From Hyphomicrobium_A sp963728165 (lineage in GTDB: Bacteria > Pseudomonadota > Alphaproteobacteria > Rhizobiales > Hyphomicrobiaceae), in the NCBI GenBank assembly GCA_963728165.1, contig CAVSIY010000002.1, positions 310,001-374,000 of the forward strand: 64,000 bases of DNA. Reading direction: 5' to 3'. Of the stretch, positions 19,042-27,348 are shown piece by piece (positions within the stretch are counted from its first letter, which is position 1; each line of letters starts with the position of its first letter). Both the position numbers and the translations under genes were made by a program. Below the pieces are notes generated by a model, which did no database searches, had not been told where the DNA came from, and saw nothing but the letters and a program-made list of their open reading frames with translations.

Positions 19042-20503
19042 CTAACGCTGCGGCGCGGCGGCCGCGGTCGCCTTGTCGATGTGCGCGCTGCTTCCCGTGC
19101 GCTCGGGCGCATAGACCTCGACCTTCTCGGGTGCCGAAAGGCCCGCGCTCGCCCAGTCGAGGCCGACGAAGATGATGGCGGGGCCCTTGATGCCCCTAGC
19201 GGTCATAGCGCGGTCGAGGTCCGCCAACTGCGTCGCCACCACGCGCTCGTCGGGCAGCGATCCGTTCTCGACGATCACGACCGGCGTCTCGGCTGCGGCG
19301 CCGGCAGCGAGCAGCTTGTCGCGAAACTGCGCGGCGCTGCGCACGCCCATGTAGATCGCGAAGGCCTGCCCCGGCTTGGCCAGCGCGCCCCAATCGAGAT
19401 CGAGGGCGCCGTCGGCGGAAGCCCCGGTCACGACCGCGAACTGGCGCACCTTCTGACGCAACGTCAACGGCAATCCGGCACTCGCCGCGCAGGCATGCGC
19501 CGCCGTAACGCCGGGCACCACCTCGACCGGGATGCCGGCGGCGCGCACCGCGGCCATCTCCTCGGCCGCGCGTCCGAAAATGAAGGCATCGCCACCCTTC
19601 AGGCGGGCGACGCGCTGGCCTTTGAGGGCCTCGCGCACGAGAATGCGGTTGATCTCGTCCTGGGACGCGGAGGGGCCGTCCGGCGCCTTGCCCGCATCGA
19701 TGCGCACCGCATCGCGGCGCGCATATTCGAGAATGGCTGGATTGACCAGCCGGTCGACGACCAGAACGTCGGCCTCCTGCAGCCGCTGCTGCGCCTTGAG
19801 CGTCAACAGGTCGGGCTCGCCCGGCCCGCAGCCGATGAGCGTCACGCTGCCGGCGCCATGTGCTCCCTCACGCGCCGCTTCGAGCTGACGCTCCAGCGCC
19901 TCCTCGGCGGCCTTATCGTCACCGGCGAGCACGGCGGAGCGCCACACGCCCTGCAGCAACCGCTCCCATAGCGTGCCGCCGCGCCACAGGATCGGTAATG
20001 GCCTCCTGCACGCGCCGCCGCAGGGCCATGGCCCGCTCAGCGACGCGGCCGAAGCGCGCCGGCAGCCAGGCCTCGATCCTGGACTTGATCTCGCGCGCCA
20101 GAATGGGTGCCGCACCTTCCGTGCCGATGGCGACGACCACGGGATCGCGGTCGACGATCGCCGGCATGATGAAGGTGCTCTCGCGCGGTGCGTCGACCAC
20201 GTTGACGGGGATGCCCTGGGCCTTGGCCGCGGCTGCCACGGCGCGATCGGCGTCCGGGTCGTCGCTGGCAGCGAAGACGATCGCCGCGCCGGCGACGTCA
20301 GAGGGTTGAAAGCGGCGGCGCTCCAAGACGAGCACCGGCTCGCGCGCCAGCGCGGCAATGTCGGTGTCGATCGCCTCGGCGATGACGCGGATGCGCGCCG
20401 TCGTCTTGATAAGGAGACGCAGCTTCTGCAGCGCCTTCTCCCCGCCGCCGACGATCAGGACATCGCGACCCTCAAGATCGACGAATATGGGGAAGTACCG
20501 CAA
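19042..20503 (-). CDS. cysG: Siroheme synthase (multifunctional), one frameshift
   Basis: This fused enzyme makes siroheme for CysI. The N-terminal part (MRYFPIFVDLEGRDVLIVGGGEKALQK) is the NAD-dependent precorrin-2 dehydrogenase/ferrochelatase module. The C-terminal part (VTLIGCGPGEPDLLTLKA, VVDRLVNPAIL, RLKGGDAFIFGRAAEE, VVPGVTAAHACAA) is uroporphyrinogen-III methyltransferase. The frame changes near 19975-19982, at a place where DPVARRR should run into LWERLLQGVWR; removing one base restores about 486 residues. Since siroheme is needed by the intact cysI next door, a sequencing error is more likely than true inactivation. It is the first gene of the minus-strand operon. Confidence 0.88.
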
Positions 20504-20608
20504 GGGCTGACCTTTCGCTGCGCCACGGGCATTAAGACTGGCAGGACGACCGTGCCGCGCCCTCGTGAGCGCGTCCTGTCCTCCCGTCCGTGTTATAGGC
20601 TGCGGAAG

Positions 20609-20620
20609 TAGAATATTCTA
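20609..20620. promoter_or_regulatory. Perfect 12-bp palindrome upstream of cysG
   Basis: TAGAATATTCTA reads the same on both strands and lies 106 bp before the cysG start in an AT-rich patch. It could be a dimeric regulator site or part of the promoter. The cognate protein cannot be told from sequence. Confidence 0.35.
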
Positions 20621-20678
20621 TTGCAGAGGCCTAGTTGCTTGCAAATAAGCAACGGATTTCTATTTGCTGCCAAGGATA

Positions 20679-20694
20679 GGTAAAATTTTTTAAC
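20679..20694. promoter_or_regulatory. Second copy of the cys-linked palindromic site
   Basis: GGTAAAATTTTTTAAC matches 12 of 16 positions of GGTAAAATATTTCACC found before cysH (11224-11239), including the outer GGTAAAAT half. It lies 176 bp upstream of cysG. The half-symmetric form suggests a weaker site for the same regulator. Confidence 0.35.
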
Positions 20695-21047
20695 GCTGGG
20701 GCCGGCCCTGTTTCGACGCTGCCGCCGCAGCCGTCCCTCTTAGGCGCCCCAAAGGCGGCAGCGCGCATCAGCTTCCCGCAAGCACCGTCATCAGCAAGGC
20801 GTGCTGCGGCGCACAGTATTCAGATGACGGAGGAGTCCAACACCGAGGGATTGCATTGCGCAGCACCAGACTTCTCGTCGGCAAATTTGCTCCTGCGAAA
20901 AGTATCCGCAGCAGCCAGCGCGAACACGCTCTAATAACGCGCTAGACACGCGTTTGTGAGGCAGTGTTGACTTGCCGCTCGAAGCATAGCCGTGGTCTAT
21001 AAACGCCATGGCGGTCCGGACTTGATGAACTCGTCCTGATCCGCGAA

Positions 21048-21086
21048 CTGGAGCGGCACTTAAACACCAAAAAGTGTTTGCTCCAG
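21048..21086 (+). promoter_or_regulatory. Hairpin in the pqqA leader
   Basis: An outer stem CTGGAGC/GCTCCAG encloses an inner stem AAACAC/GTGTTT with an A-rich loop. It ends 63 bp before pqqA and so could be in its 5' untranslated region or overlap its promoter. No U-run follows at once. A role in pqq expression is inference. Confidence 0.4.
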
Positions 21087-21149
21087 TGGGTGGACCCTCG
21101 GCGGGGCCATCCTAGATGGAAGGCAGCTTGCCGAAATAGGAGGAATGCT

Positions 21150-21239
21150 ATGAAGGTTTGGACAAAGCCCGCAGTTCGTGAGCAGGAAGTTGGCCTCGAG
21201 GTTACCTCGTATCTGCCGGCCGAGATCGACATCATCTAA
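21150..21239 (+). CDS. pqqA: PQQ precursor peptide
   Basis: The 29-residue peptide MKVWTKPAVREQEVGLEVTS then YLPAEIDII is the ribosomal precursor of pyrroloquinoline quinone. Glu17 and Tyr21, spaced as E-x3-Y, are the residues cross-linked by PqqE with PqqD and then excised. A strong ribosome site TAGGAGGA lies five bases before the ATG. The short gene is followed by a perfect inverted repeat that probably limits read-through to pqqB, which fits the need for far more precursor than enzymes. It is first in pqqABCDE. Confidence 0.95.
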   Translation: MKVWTKPAVREQEVGLEVTSYLPAEIDII

Positions 21240-21277
21240 CGACTGTCGATTAGCTCACAAACTCTCGTGAGTTTCAG

Positions 21278-21309
21278 ACAACGGCGGTCGAATACTCGAC
21301 CGCCGTTGT
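21278..21309 (+). terminator. Strong hairpin between pqqA and pqqB (attenuator)
   Basis: ACAACGGCGGTCGA, a 4-base loop ATAC, then TCGACCGCCGTTGT form a perfect 14-bp stem starting 38 bp after the pqqA stop. The following bases TATTTCTGAG are only weakly T-rich, so partial termination or mRNA stabilisation is likelier than full termination. Differential expression of pqqA over the downstream genes is known in other bacteria. Confidence 0.7.
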
Positions 21310-21361
21310 TATTTCTGAGTTATTTCTGGCGTCGGCGCGCCCCCGAGACTAGACCAACTCC

Positions 21362-22294
21362 ATGATCATCAAGGTTCTGGGGTCAGCCGCAGGCGGCGGC
21401 TTTCCGCAGTGGAACTGCAACTGCCGCAACTGTGTCGCCGTCCGCTCCGGGACCCCCGGATTTCGGGTGCGCACGCAGTCCTCGCTTGCCGTCAGCCGCG
21501 ACGGTGAGAGCTGGGTGTTGCTCAATGCCTCTCCGGACCTGCGCCAGCAGATCGCGCAGACCCCGGAGCTGCACGCCAATCCCAAGCTCGGCCTGCGCCA
21601 CAGCCCCATCAAAGCCGCCGTGCTCACCAACGGCGACGTGGACCACGTCATCGGCCTCGTAAATCTGCGCGAGGCGCAGCCCTTCTCCATCTACGGCACC
21701 GATCGGGTGCTCGGCATCCTTCAATCAAACTCCGTCTTCCAGGTGCTGGCCGAGGCCCTCGTCCCCCGCACCACGCTTGCCCTCGATCAGCCGACGGAGC
21801 TGCGGGGCGCCAACGCGGACCTCGGCTTGACCGTCGAGGCCTTCGCCGTTCCGGGCAAGGTCGCGCTCTATCTGGAGGATGCCTCCGCCGGCGACGATTT
21901 CGGGACCAAGGAAGGCGACACCATCGGCCTCAAGATTAGCGATCCGGCAACCAAGAAGACCTTCTTCTATATCCCCGGCTGCGCCACCATCGACGAGCCG
22001 CTGGCGCGCCGCCTCAAGGGCGCCTCCGTCGTCTTCTTCGACGGCACCCTCTTCACCGACGACGAGATGATCGAGCAGGGCCTCTTGGGCAAGACCGGCG
22101 CCCGCATGGGGCACATCAGCATGTCGGGGCCCTCGGGCTCCATCACGGCCTTCTCGAAACTCGGGGTCGGAAGGCTCATATATGTCCATATAAACAACTC
22201 GAATCCGGCTCTCGACGACAACTCGGCCGCACGCAAGACGATCGAAGGCGCCGGGTGGGAGGTCGGATACGACGGATTGGAGGTGCGCCTATGA
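21362..22294 (+). CDS. pqqB: PQQ biosynthesis hydroxylase PqqB
   Basis: The 310-residue protein belongs to the metallo-beta-lactamase fold and acts in early hydroxylation of the PqqA-derived tyrosine. It begins MIIKVLGSAAGGGFPQWNCNCRNC, with the family's CNCxNC cluster, and has an active-site-like TNGDVDHVIGL in place of the common HxHxDH. VFFDGTLFTDDEM and the late GHISMSGPSGS are also typical. There is no clear Shine-Dalgarno before the ATG at 21362. Its stop overlaps the pqqC start by ATGA. Confidence 0.96.
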   Translation: MIIKVLGSAAGGGFPQWNCNCRNCVAVRSGTPGFRVRTQSSLAVSRDGESWVLLNASPDLRQQIAQTPELHANPKLGLRHSPIKAAVLTNGDVDHVIGLVNLREAQPFSIYGTDRVLGILQSNSVFQVLAEALVPRTTLALDQPTELRGANADLGLTVEAFAVPGKVALYLEDASAGDDFGTKEGDTIGLKISDPATKKTFFYIPGCATIDEPLARRLKGASVVFFDGTLFTDDEMIEQGLLGKTGARMGHISMSGPSGSITAFSKLGVGRLIYVHINNSNPALDDNSAARKTIEGAGWEVGYDGLEVRL

Positions 22295-23067
22295 GTGAGC
22301 CCGTCAGCCTGGAGCGTGTCAGCACCGAGCGTAAGATCGCCGAGCCGATGAGCGTTGCCGACTTCGAGGCTGCCATCCGCGCCGTGGGCGCCGAGCGCTA
22401 CCACGACAAGCACCCCTTCCATCACATGCTGCACGGCGGCAAGCTTGCAAAGCCGCAGGTGCAGGCCTGGGCGCTCAACCGCTATTGCTATCAGTCGGCG
22501 GTGCCGCGCAAGGACGCCGCCCTCGTCAGCCGCTTGTACGATCGCGAGCTGCGCCGCGAATGGATTCACCGGGTGCACGACCATGACGGTCTGCCGCCGG
22601 AGGAGCCGGGCGGCATCGAGCGCTGGCTCGTCCTGACCGACGGCCTCGGGCTCGACCGCGACTACGTCATCTCCATGAAGGGCGCGCTGCCCGCGACCCG
22701 CTTCGCCGTCGAGGCCTACGTCACCTTCGTGCGCGAGCAGCCGATCCCCGTCGCTATCGCCTCCTCACTGACCGAGCTGTTCGCCCCCAAGATCCACAAG
22801 GAGCGGATCGCCGGGATGCTGGAGAACTACGATTTCATCGACGAGAAGGTCATGGCCTACTTCAGGCGCCGCCTGACGCAGGCGCCGCGCGACGCCGACT
22901 TCGCGCTGCAGTACGTCCTCAAGAACGCCAAGACGCGCGAGGAGCAGGAAGCCTGCGTCGACGCCGTGCGCTTCAAGTGCAACGTGCTGTGGGTGCAGCT
23001 TGACGCGCTGCAGCACGCCTACGTAGAGGGCAACATTCCGCCCGGCGCCTTCCGTCCGGAGGCTTGA
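22291..23067 (+). CDS. pqqC: Pyrroloquinoline-quinone synthase PqqC
   Basis: The 258-residue, cofactorless oxidase carries out the last ring closure and eight-electron oxidation to PQQ. It is an all-helical protein; characteristic stretches include YHDKHPFHHMLHGGKL, WALNRYCYQSAVPRKDAALVSR, REWIHRVHDHDG and AIASSLTELFAPKIHKERI, containing the conserved His, Tyr and Arg residues of the active site. Start chosen at the ATG overlapping the pqqB stop; an upstream in-frame extension would lie inside pqqB. Confidence 0.97.
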   Translation: MSEPVSLERVSTERKIAEPMSVADFEAAIRAVGAERYHDKHPFHHMLHGGKLAKPQVQAWALNRYCYQSAVPRKDAALVSRLYDRELRREWIHRVHDHDGLPPEEPGGIERWLVLTDGLGLDRDYVISMKGALPATRFAVEAYVTFVREQPIPVAIASSLTELFAPKIHKERIAGMLENYDFIDEKVMAYFRRRLTQAPRDADFALQYVLKNAKTREEQEACVDAVRFKCNVLWVQLDALQHAYVEGNIPPGAFRPEA

Positions 23068-23068
23068 G

Positions 23069-23371
23069 ATGGCTGAGGCTGCACCCCGCACGCGGGCAAT
23101 CATCGATAAGGCGACGCGCCCGGCGCTGCCGGCCTACATCAAGTTGCGCCACGACGCGGGCCGCGGCCGCTGGCTCATTCTGGCGCCGGAGCGGATCTTC
23201 GAGCCCGACGACACCGCTGTCGAAGTGTTGAAGCTATGTGATGGCCAGCGCAGCGTCGCCGACATCGCAAACGTGCTCGCGAAAGAGTACAATGCCGCAC
23301 AAGAAGAGATCCTCGACGACATCGTCGCCATGCTGCAGGATCTCGCAGATAAGGGAGTAGTGAAGGCATGA
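23069..23371 (+). CDS. pqqD: PqqA-binding chaperone PqqD
   Basis: The 100-residue protein is the peptide chaperone (RiPP recognition element) that presents PqqA to PqqE. It has the winged-helix-like fold with GRWLILAPERIFEPDDTAVEVLKLCDGQRSVADIA, typical of PqqD. It starts one base after the pqqC stop and overlaps pqqE by four bases, consistent with a stoichiometric PqqD-PqqE complex. Confidence 0.96.
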   Translation: MAEAAPRTRAIIDKATRPALPAYIKLRHDAGRGRWLILAPERIFEPDDTAVEVLKLCDGQRSVADIANVLAKEYNAAQEEILDDIVAMLQDLADKGVVKA

Positions 23372-24612
23372 ACGAGAATGCCCCTACCCATGTAAAAAAC
23401 GTCCCCGTGACGCTCGATGCGGGCGAGCTTCGCACCGAGGCCAAGCAGGCCGACGAAGCAGCCGACGTCGCCTGCGCGCGTGCGCCCGTCGGGCTCCTGG
23501 CGGAGCTGACACACAAGTGCCCGCTGCAGTGTCCCTACTGCTCCAATCCTCTCGAGCTCGAGCGCGCCAACACCGAGCTTTCGACCGAGGACTGGCAACG
23601 GGTCATGCGCGAGGCCGCCGAGCTCGGCATCCTGCAGATCCATCTGTCCGGTGGCGAGCCCACCGCACGCCGCGACCTTGTCGACATCGTCAAGACCGCG
23701 TCGGAATGCGGGCTTTACACGAACCTCATCACCGCCGCGGTGCTGCTGAAGCGCGAACAGCTCGAGGCACTGAAGGATGCAGGCCTCGATCACGTGCAGA
23801 TTTCCATCCAGGACGTCGATACGGCGGCGGAGAACGCTGACAGGATCGCCGGCTACAAGGGCGGCAGCGCCAAGAAGAAGATTGTCGCCGGATGGGTGCG
23901 CGAGCTGGGCATGCCGCTGACCATCAACGCGCCGATCCATCGCCACAACATCCACGACGTTGAGGCCATCATCGACTATGCCGTGTCGCTCGGCGCCGGC
24001 CGCGTGGAGATCGCGCACGTCCAGTATTACGCCTGGGCGCTCAAGAACCGCGCCGCGCTGATGCCAACGCGCGAGGAATTCATGGCCTCGGCCAAGATCG
24101 TCGAGCGCAAGCGCGAGGAGCTCAAGGGCGTCATCGTCATCGACTCCGTCGTGCCCGACTACTACGCCAAGTACCCCAAGCCCTGCATGGGCGGCTGGGG
24201 CCGCGGCATCATCAACGTCACGCCTTCGGGGCGGGTGCTTCCGTGCCACGCCGCCGAGTCGATCAAGGGCCTCGAGTTCGACAACGTGCGCGACAAGCCG
24301 CTGGGCGAGATCTGGCTCTACGGCTCCGCCTTCCAGAAGTATCGCGGCACCGACTGGATGAAGGAGCCGTGCCGCTCCTGCCCGCGCCGCGAGATCGACT
24401 ACGGCGGCTGCCGCTGCCAGGCCTTCGCCCTGACCGGCGACGCCGCCAACACCGACCCGGCCTGCTCGCTGTCGCCGCTCCACGAAGAATGGGCAAAAGT
24501 TGCAGAGATTGAGTCCCACAAGGAGGTGCCGCCGGAGTTCATCTACCGGCGTCCCGGCGGTGCGACGCCCAAGACCCCTGCAAACAAAGCTCCTGCGGCA
24601 ACCGACGCTTAA
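23368..24612 (+). CDS. pqqE: PqqA peptide cyclase, radical SAM
   Basis: The 414-residue SPASM radical-SAM enzyme links Glu and Tyr of PqqA. The SAM cluster motif is CPLQCPYCSN (Cys51, Cys55, Cys58), followed by HLSGGEPTARRDL, the SAM-binding GGE. The C-terminal SPASM region has auxiliary-cluster cysteines in KPCMGGWG, VLPCHAAES, EPCRSCPRREIDYGGCRCQAF and DPACSLS. Length is slightly above the usual 370-390 because of tails at both ends. It is the last pqq gene; the protease genes pqqFG are not in this window. Confidence 0.97.
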   Translation: MNENAPTHVKNVPVTLDAGELRTEAKQADEAADVACARAPVGLLAELTHKCPLQCPYCSNPLELERANTELSTEDWQRVMREAAELGILQIHLSGGEPTARRDLVDIVKTASECGLYTNLITAAVLLKREQLEALKDAGLDHVQISIQDVDTAAENADRIAGYKGGSAKKKIVAGWVRELGMPLTINAPIHRHNIHDVEAIIDYAVSLGAGRVEIAHVQYYAWALKNRAALMPTREEFMASAKIVERKREELKGVIVIDSVVPDYYAKYPKPCMGGWGRGIINVTPSGRVLPCHAAESIKGLEFDNVRDKPLGEIWLYGSAFQKYRGTDWMKEPCRSCPRREIDYGGCRCQAFALTGDAANTDPACSLSPLHEEWAKVAEIESHKEVPPEFIYRRPGGATPKTPANKAPAATDA

Positions 24613-24787
24613 CCTCGCCGTTTCGCCCTGAGCAGTGTTCCTGACGCACTCTCCCGCTCGCGGGGGGGTGCGTCACTGTGTTCAGTCCAAGTTCAGAAAA
24701 GACTTGGCACATTCCCCGTTGGCATTGGATGATTACGTGATCGCGGCAAACCGTATGATCGCACGAACAACAAGGAAGGAAACCGGG

Positions 24788-25171
24788 ATGCTCAAGTGGG
24801 TTCTTGCAGCTGGCCTGATGGTCGTGCTGCCGGCGGTTGCGTCGGCGCAGGATGCGGCGGCCGGCAAGAAGGTGTTCAACAAGTGCGCGCCCTGCCATTC
24901 GATCGGCCCGGGCGCAAAGAACAAGGTCGGCCCCAACCTCGATGGCCTGTTTGGTCGCAAGGCCGGTACCGAGGAAGGGTTCAACTACTCTGAGGCCATG
25001 AAGAAGGCCGGCTGGGTCTGGGACGAGGCCAAGTTCAAGGAATACATCGCCGACCCCAAGAAGGTGGTCCCCGGCAACAAGATGGTCTTCCCCGGCATCA
25101 AGGATGAGCTCGATCGCGACGACCTCGCGGCCTACATCGGCTCGTTCAACGCCGACGGCAGCTCAAAGTAA
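24788..25171 (+). CDS. Class I cytochrome c (c2-like), periplasmic
   Basis: The 127-residue precursor has a signal peptide (residues 1-20, ending VASA), a single haem site CAPCH (Cys33, Cys36, His37) and the later KMVFPG with a likely axial Met. The spacing matches mitochondrial-type cytochrome c2. Such proteins accept electrons from the methanol dehydrogenase cytochrome (XoxG or MxaG) and pass them to the terminal oxidase. It lies 175 bp after pqqE with its own leader and a good downstream terminator, so it may be a separate unit. The electron-carrier role to XoxG is inference from context. Confidence 0.88.
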   Translation: MLKWVLAAGLMVVLPAVASAQDAAAGKKVFNKCAPCHSIGPGAKNKVGPNLDGLFGRKAGTEEGFNYSEAMKKAGWVWDEAKFKEYIADPKKVVPGNKMVFPGIKDELDRDDLAAYIGSFNADGSSK

Positions 25172-25200
25172 CGGCTCGATCCTCACGGATCGATGCGCAA

Positions 25201-25237
25201 GCGCCGCGGGCTTCAAGCCTGCGGCGCTTTGCTTTTG
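25201..25237 (+). terminator. Rho-independent terminator after the cytochrome c gene
   Basis: GCGCCGCGGGCTT pairs with AAGCCTGCGGCGC (13 bp with one G-U) and is followed by TTTGCTTTT. It ends the cytochrome c transcript just before the convergent folK gene. Confidence 0.8.
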
Positions 25238-25241
25238 CGCT

Positions 25242-25751
25242 TCATGCCAGCGGGCGCACGCCGCCCAGATCGATCGCGTCGTAGAGCTCGCGAACGCTTC
25301 GCTCGCCGATCACCGCGTCGGGCGCGATGTCCATGAGCGGAGCCAGCACGAAGGCACGGGCAGCAATGTGCGGATGCGGCAGCACGAGGTCGGGCTCGCT
25401 CATGGCGTGGTCGCCGTAGATCAGGAGATCAAGGTCGATGATGCGCGGGCCCCACTTTTCGGTGGCGACCCGCCCCATGCACCGCTCGATATCCTGGCAG
25501 CGCTCCAGCAGCGCGCGCGCCGACAGCTCCGTCGCGACTGCGATGCACGCGTTGACGAACCAGTCCTGATCGGTCTTGCCCCACGGCTCGGTGGCGAAGT
25601 TGCGCGAGCGGGCGACGAGCCGCACGTCGCCCGGCCGCGTCAAGAGCTCGATCGCAGTATCGATGTTGCCGGCCTTGTCGCCGAGGTTGGACCCGAGCGC
25701 GATGATGCAATCGAAGTCCGCGCCGGCGCGGGCGCCTTTGCTTTGAGCCAT
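25242..25751 (-). CDS. folK: Pterin pyrophosphokinase (HPPK)
   Basis: The 169-residue enzyme transfers pyrophosphate from ATP to 6-hydroxymethyl-dihydropterin. The family pattern is present: IIALGSNLGDKAGNIDTAIELL at the start, WFVNACIAVAT, then GPRIIDLDLLIYGD and LVLPHPHIAARAFVLAPL. It begins at the ATG at 25751; a longer frame to 25784 is possible. Beside the H4MPT genes it may serve folate, methanopterin, or both. Confidence 0.92.
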   Translation of the reverse strand: MAQSKGARAGADFDCIIALGSNLGDKAGNIDTAIELLTRPGDVRLVARSRNFATEPWGKTDQDWFVNACIAVATELSARALLERCQDIERCMGRVATEKWGPRIIDLDLLIYGDHAMSEPDLVLPHPHIAARAFVLAPLMDIAPDAVIGERSVRELYDAIDLGGVRPLA

Positions 25752-25858
25752 GCTAACCCGCGTAACCCGCTCGCTCAGCGGCACGTTCGCCGCCGCCGCT
25801 CGTTACCCTGTGCGGGGGCCACGAACAAGCGCCGGCGGCCAGGCGGACCCAATCCGCA

Positions 25859-26236
25859 TCATTCGTACTTAATGTAGGCGAAGCGCATGTCGCCGGCCGG
25901 CGTTCCCTCCAGCCCGCGGCCCTCCTTGCCGGGCTGCCACTGCACGACCTCCTCGATCTTCTTGGCGAGCTCGAGGTCCTTTGAGGTGATCCCTTTGGCC
26001 GTGTGGGTCATTAGACGCACCTCGACCCAGGCGTAGGAGGCCGTGATATCGGGATGGTGCCAGGCAGCCTCGGCGAGATGGCCGACCGTGTTAATGACCA
26101 TCAGCGTACCCTTCCAGCTGTTCGTCTTGTATGTTCTACGAATCCAGCCTTCTTCCAGGCGCCATTTGGGCAGGTTTTGTTGGAGCCATGCGGTAACCTC
26201 GGCGTCCGGCATGGGCTTTTCGCGGTCTGCCGCCAT
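25859..26236 (-). CDS. 4a-hydroxytetrahydrobiopterin dehydratase (PCD) family
   Basis: The 125-residue protein has the PCD/DCoH core: WRLEEGWIRRTYKTNSWKG, NTVGHLAEAAWHHPDITASYAWVEVRLMTHTAKGIT. The HHPDI...V motif contains the catalytic histidines. No phenylalanine hydroxylase is next to it, which is where a classic PCD would act. PCD-like genes occur regularly in the H4MPT clusters of methylotrophs, and a role with methanopterin is possible but unproven. The start at 26236 excludes a long upstream extension antisense to the next gene. It is divergent from the beta-RFAP synthase gene with a 51-bp gap. Confidence 0.85.
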   Translation of the reverse strand: MAADREKPMPDAEVTAWLQQNLPKWRLEEGWIRRTYKTNSWKGTLMVINTVGHLAEAAWHHPDITASYAWVEVRLMTHTAKGITSKDLELAKKIEEVVQWQPGKEGRGLEGTPAGDMRFAYIKYE

Positions 26237-26287
26237 ATTGTGGTCTCCTCGTCTTTTGTGGACACTTGCTCCCGTAGGTTCAACGTA

Positions 26288-27328
26288 ATGCCTCTGGCCG
26301 ACGCGACGCAAACTGAGTTGCCATCCCAAGGACACCCTCACCCCAACCCGGCGCGATCTCCGGCCGGAGCGGTGCGGGTGATTGCACCTGCGCGCCTGCA
26401 TCTTGGTTTTCTCGATCTCAACGGCGACCTGGGGCGCCGCTTCGGCAGCATCGGGCTCGCCATCGACCGCCCCATGACCGAGCTGGTGCTGGCCCGCGCC
26501 CGCGCCTTCAAGGCGGACGGCCCCGACCGCGACCGGGCGCTCAAGGCGCTGCGCCGCTTCGCCGAGGCGTTCTCCTGCGATGGCGCCTACCAGCTCGACA
26601 TCCGCTCTGCCATCCCGCGCCATTCCGGCCTCGGCTCCGGCACCCAGCTCGCACTTGCGGTGGGGGTCGCATTGATGGCGCTCGAGGGCCTGGACCATGG
26701 CGCAGCTGAGCTCGGCGAGCTCATGGACCGCGGCGCACGCTCGGCCATCGGTATGGCGGCCTTCGAGCAGGGCGGCTTCATCGTCGACGGCGGGCGCGGA
26801 GCGCTGGACCGCTCGCCGCCCATTCTGATGCGCGCCAACTTCCCCGAGGCGTGGCGCGTGCTGCTCATCATCGATACGCGCACCACCGGCGTGCACGGCG
26901 AAGCCGAGGTCGAGGCCTTCGCCCGCCTGCCACCGCTGCCCGAGGCGGCCGCCGCCCACGTCTGCCGTCTCGTCCTGATGCAGCTCGTGCCAGGGCTCAT
27001 GGAAACCGATATCGCCGCGTTCGGTGCTGCAGTGACTGAGATTCAGTCGATCGTCGGCGGCCACTTCGCCGCGGCTCAGGGGGGCGCGCCGTGGACCAGC
27101 CCCGCCGTCGGTCGCATCGCCGCCAAGCTCAAGGAGGCCGGCGCGCTCGGGATCGGTCAGAGCTCGTGGGGAGCGACCGGCTTCGCCTTCACCGCAACGA
27201 AGGAAATTGCCGAAGGCCTCTATGATTCCTTAATTGAAGCCGCTAGAGCCGAAGGTCTCGAGATCTTGGTCGGACGGGGCCGCAACAGGGGCGCCTCGAT
27301 CGAACGCATCGCGGGCACACAATTTTAG
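26288..27328 (+). CDS. Beta-ribofuranosylaminobenzene 5'-phosphate (beta-RFAP) synthase
   Basis: The 346-residue GHMP-fold enzyme carries out the first committed step of methanopterin synthesis: p-aminobenzoate-type substrate plus PRPP gives beta-RFAP with loss of CO2. Landmarks are VIAPARLHLGFLDLNGDLGRRFGSIGLAI, IPRHSGLGSGTQLALAVG (the glycine-rich GHMP loop) and GQSSWGATGFAF near the C-terminus. The enzyme is diagnostic for H4MPT-type cofactor producers among bacteria. It leads the plus-strand run of H4MPT genes, 20 bp upstream of mtdB. Confidence 0.93.
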   Translation: MPLADATQTELPSQGHPHPNPARSPAGAVRVIAPARLHLGFLDLNGDLGRRFGSIGLAIDRPMTELVLARARAFKADGPDRDRALKALRRFAEAFSCDGAYQLDIRSAIPRHSGLGSGTQLALAVGVALMALEGLDHGAAELGELMDRGARSAIGMAAFEQGGFIVDGGRGALDRSPPILMRANFPEAWRVLLIIDTRTTGVHGEAEVEAFARLPPLPEAAAAHVCRLVLMQLVPGLMETDIAAFGAAVTEIQSIVGGHFAAAQGGAPWTSPAVGRIAAKLKEAGALGIGQSSWGATGFAFTATKEIAEGLYDSLIEAARAEGLEILVGRGRNRGASIERIAGTQF

Positions 27329-27348
27329 AAGAGACGAGGAAACCAACA

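Larger units (their letters stand above)
20504..21149. other. Divergent regulatory region cysG / pqqA
   Basis: This 646-bp gene-free stretch must contain promoters for the leftward cys operon and the rightward pqq operon. Near cysG are a perfect palindrome TAGAATATTCTA (20609-20620), a second inverted repeat GTTGCTT/AAGCAAC (20634-20653) and a GGTAAAAT-type site (20679-20694). Near pqqA is a long hairpin (21048-21086). Local AT content is higher than in the genes. Confidence 0.6.

Noticed and set aside
23134..24519. A long minus-strand frame opposite pqqE
   Set aside because: Antisense shadow; pqqE motifs are complete on the plus strand.
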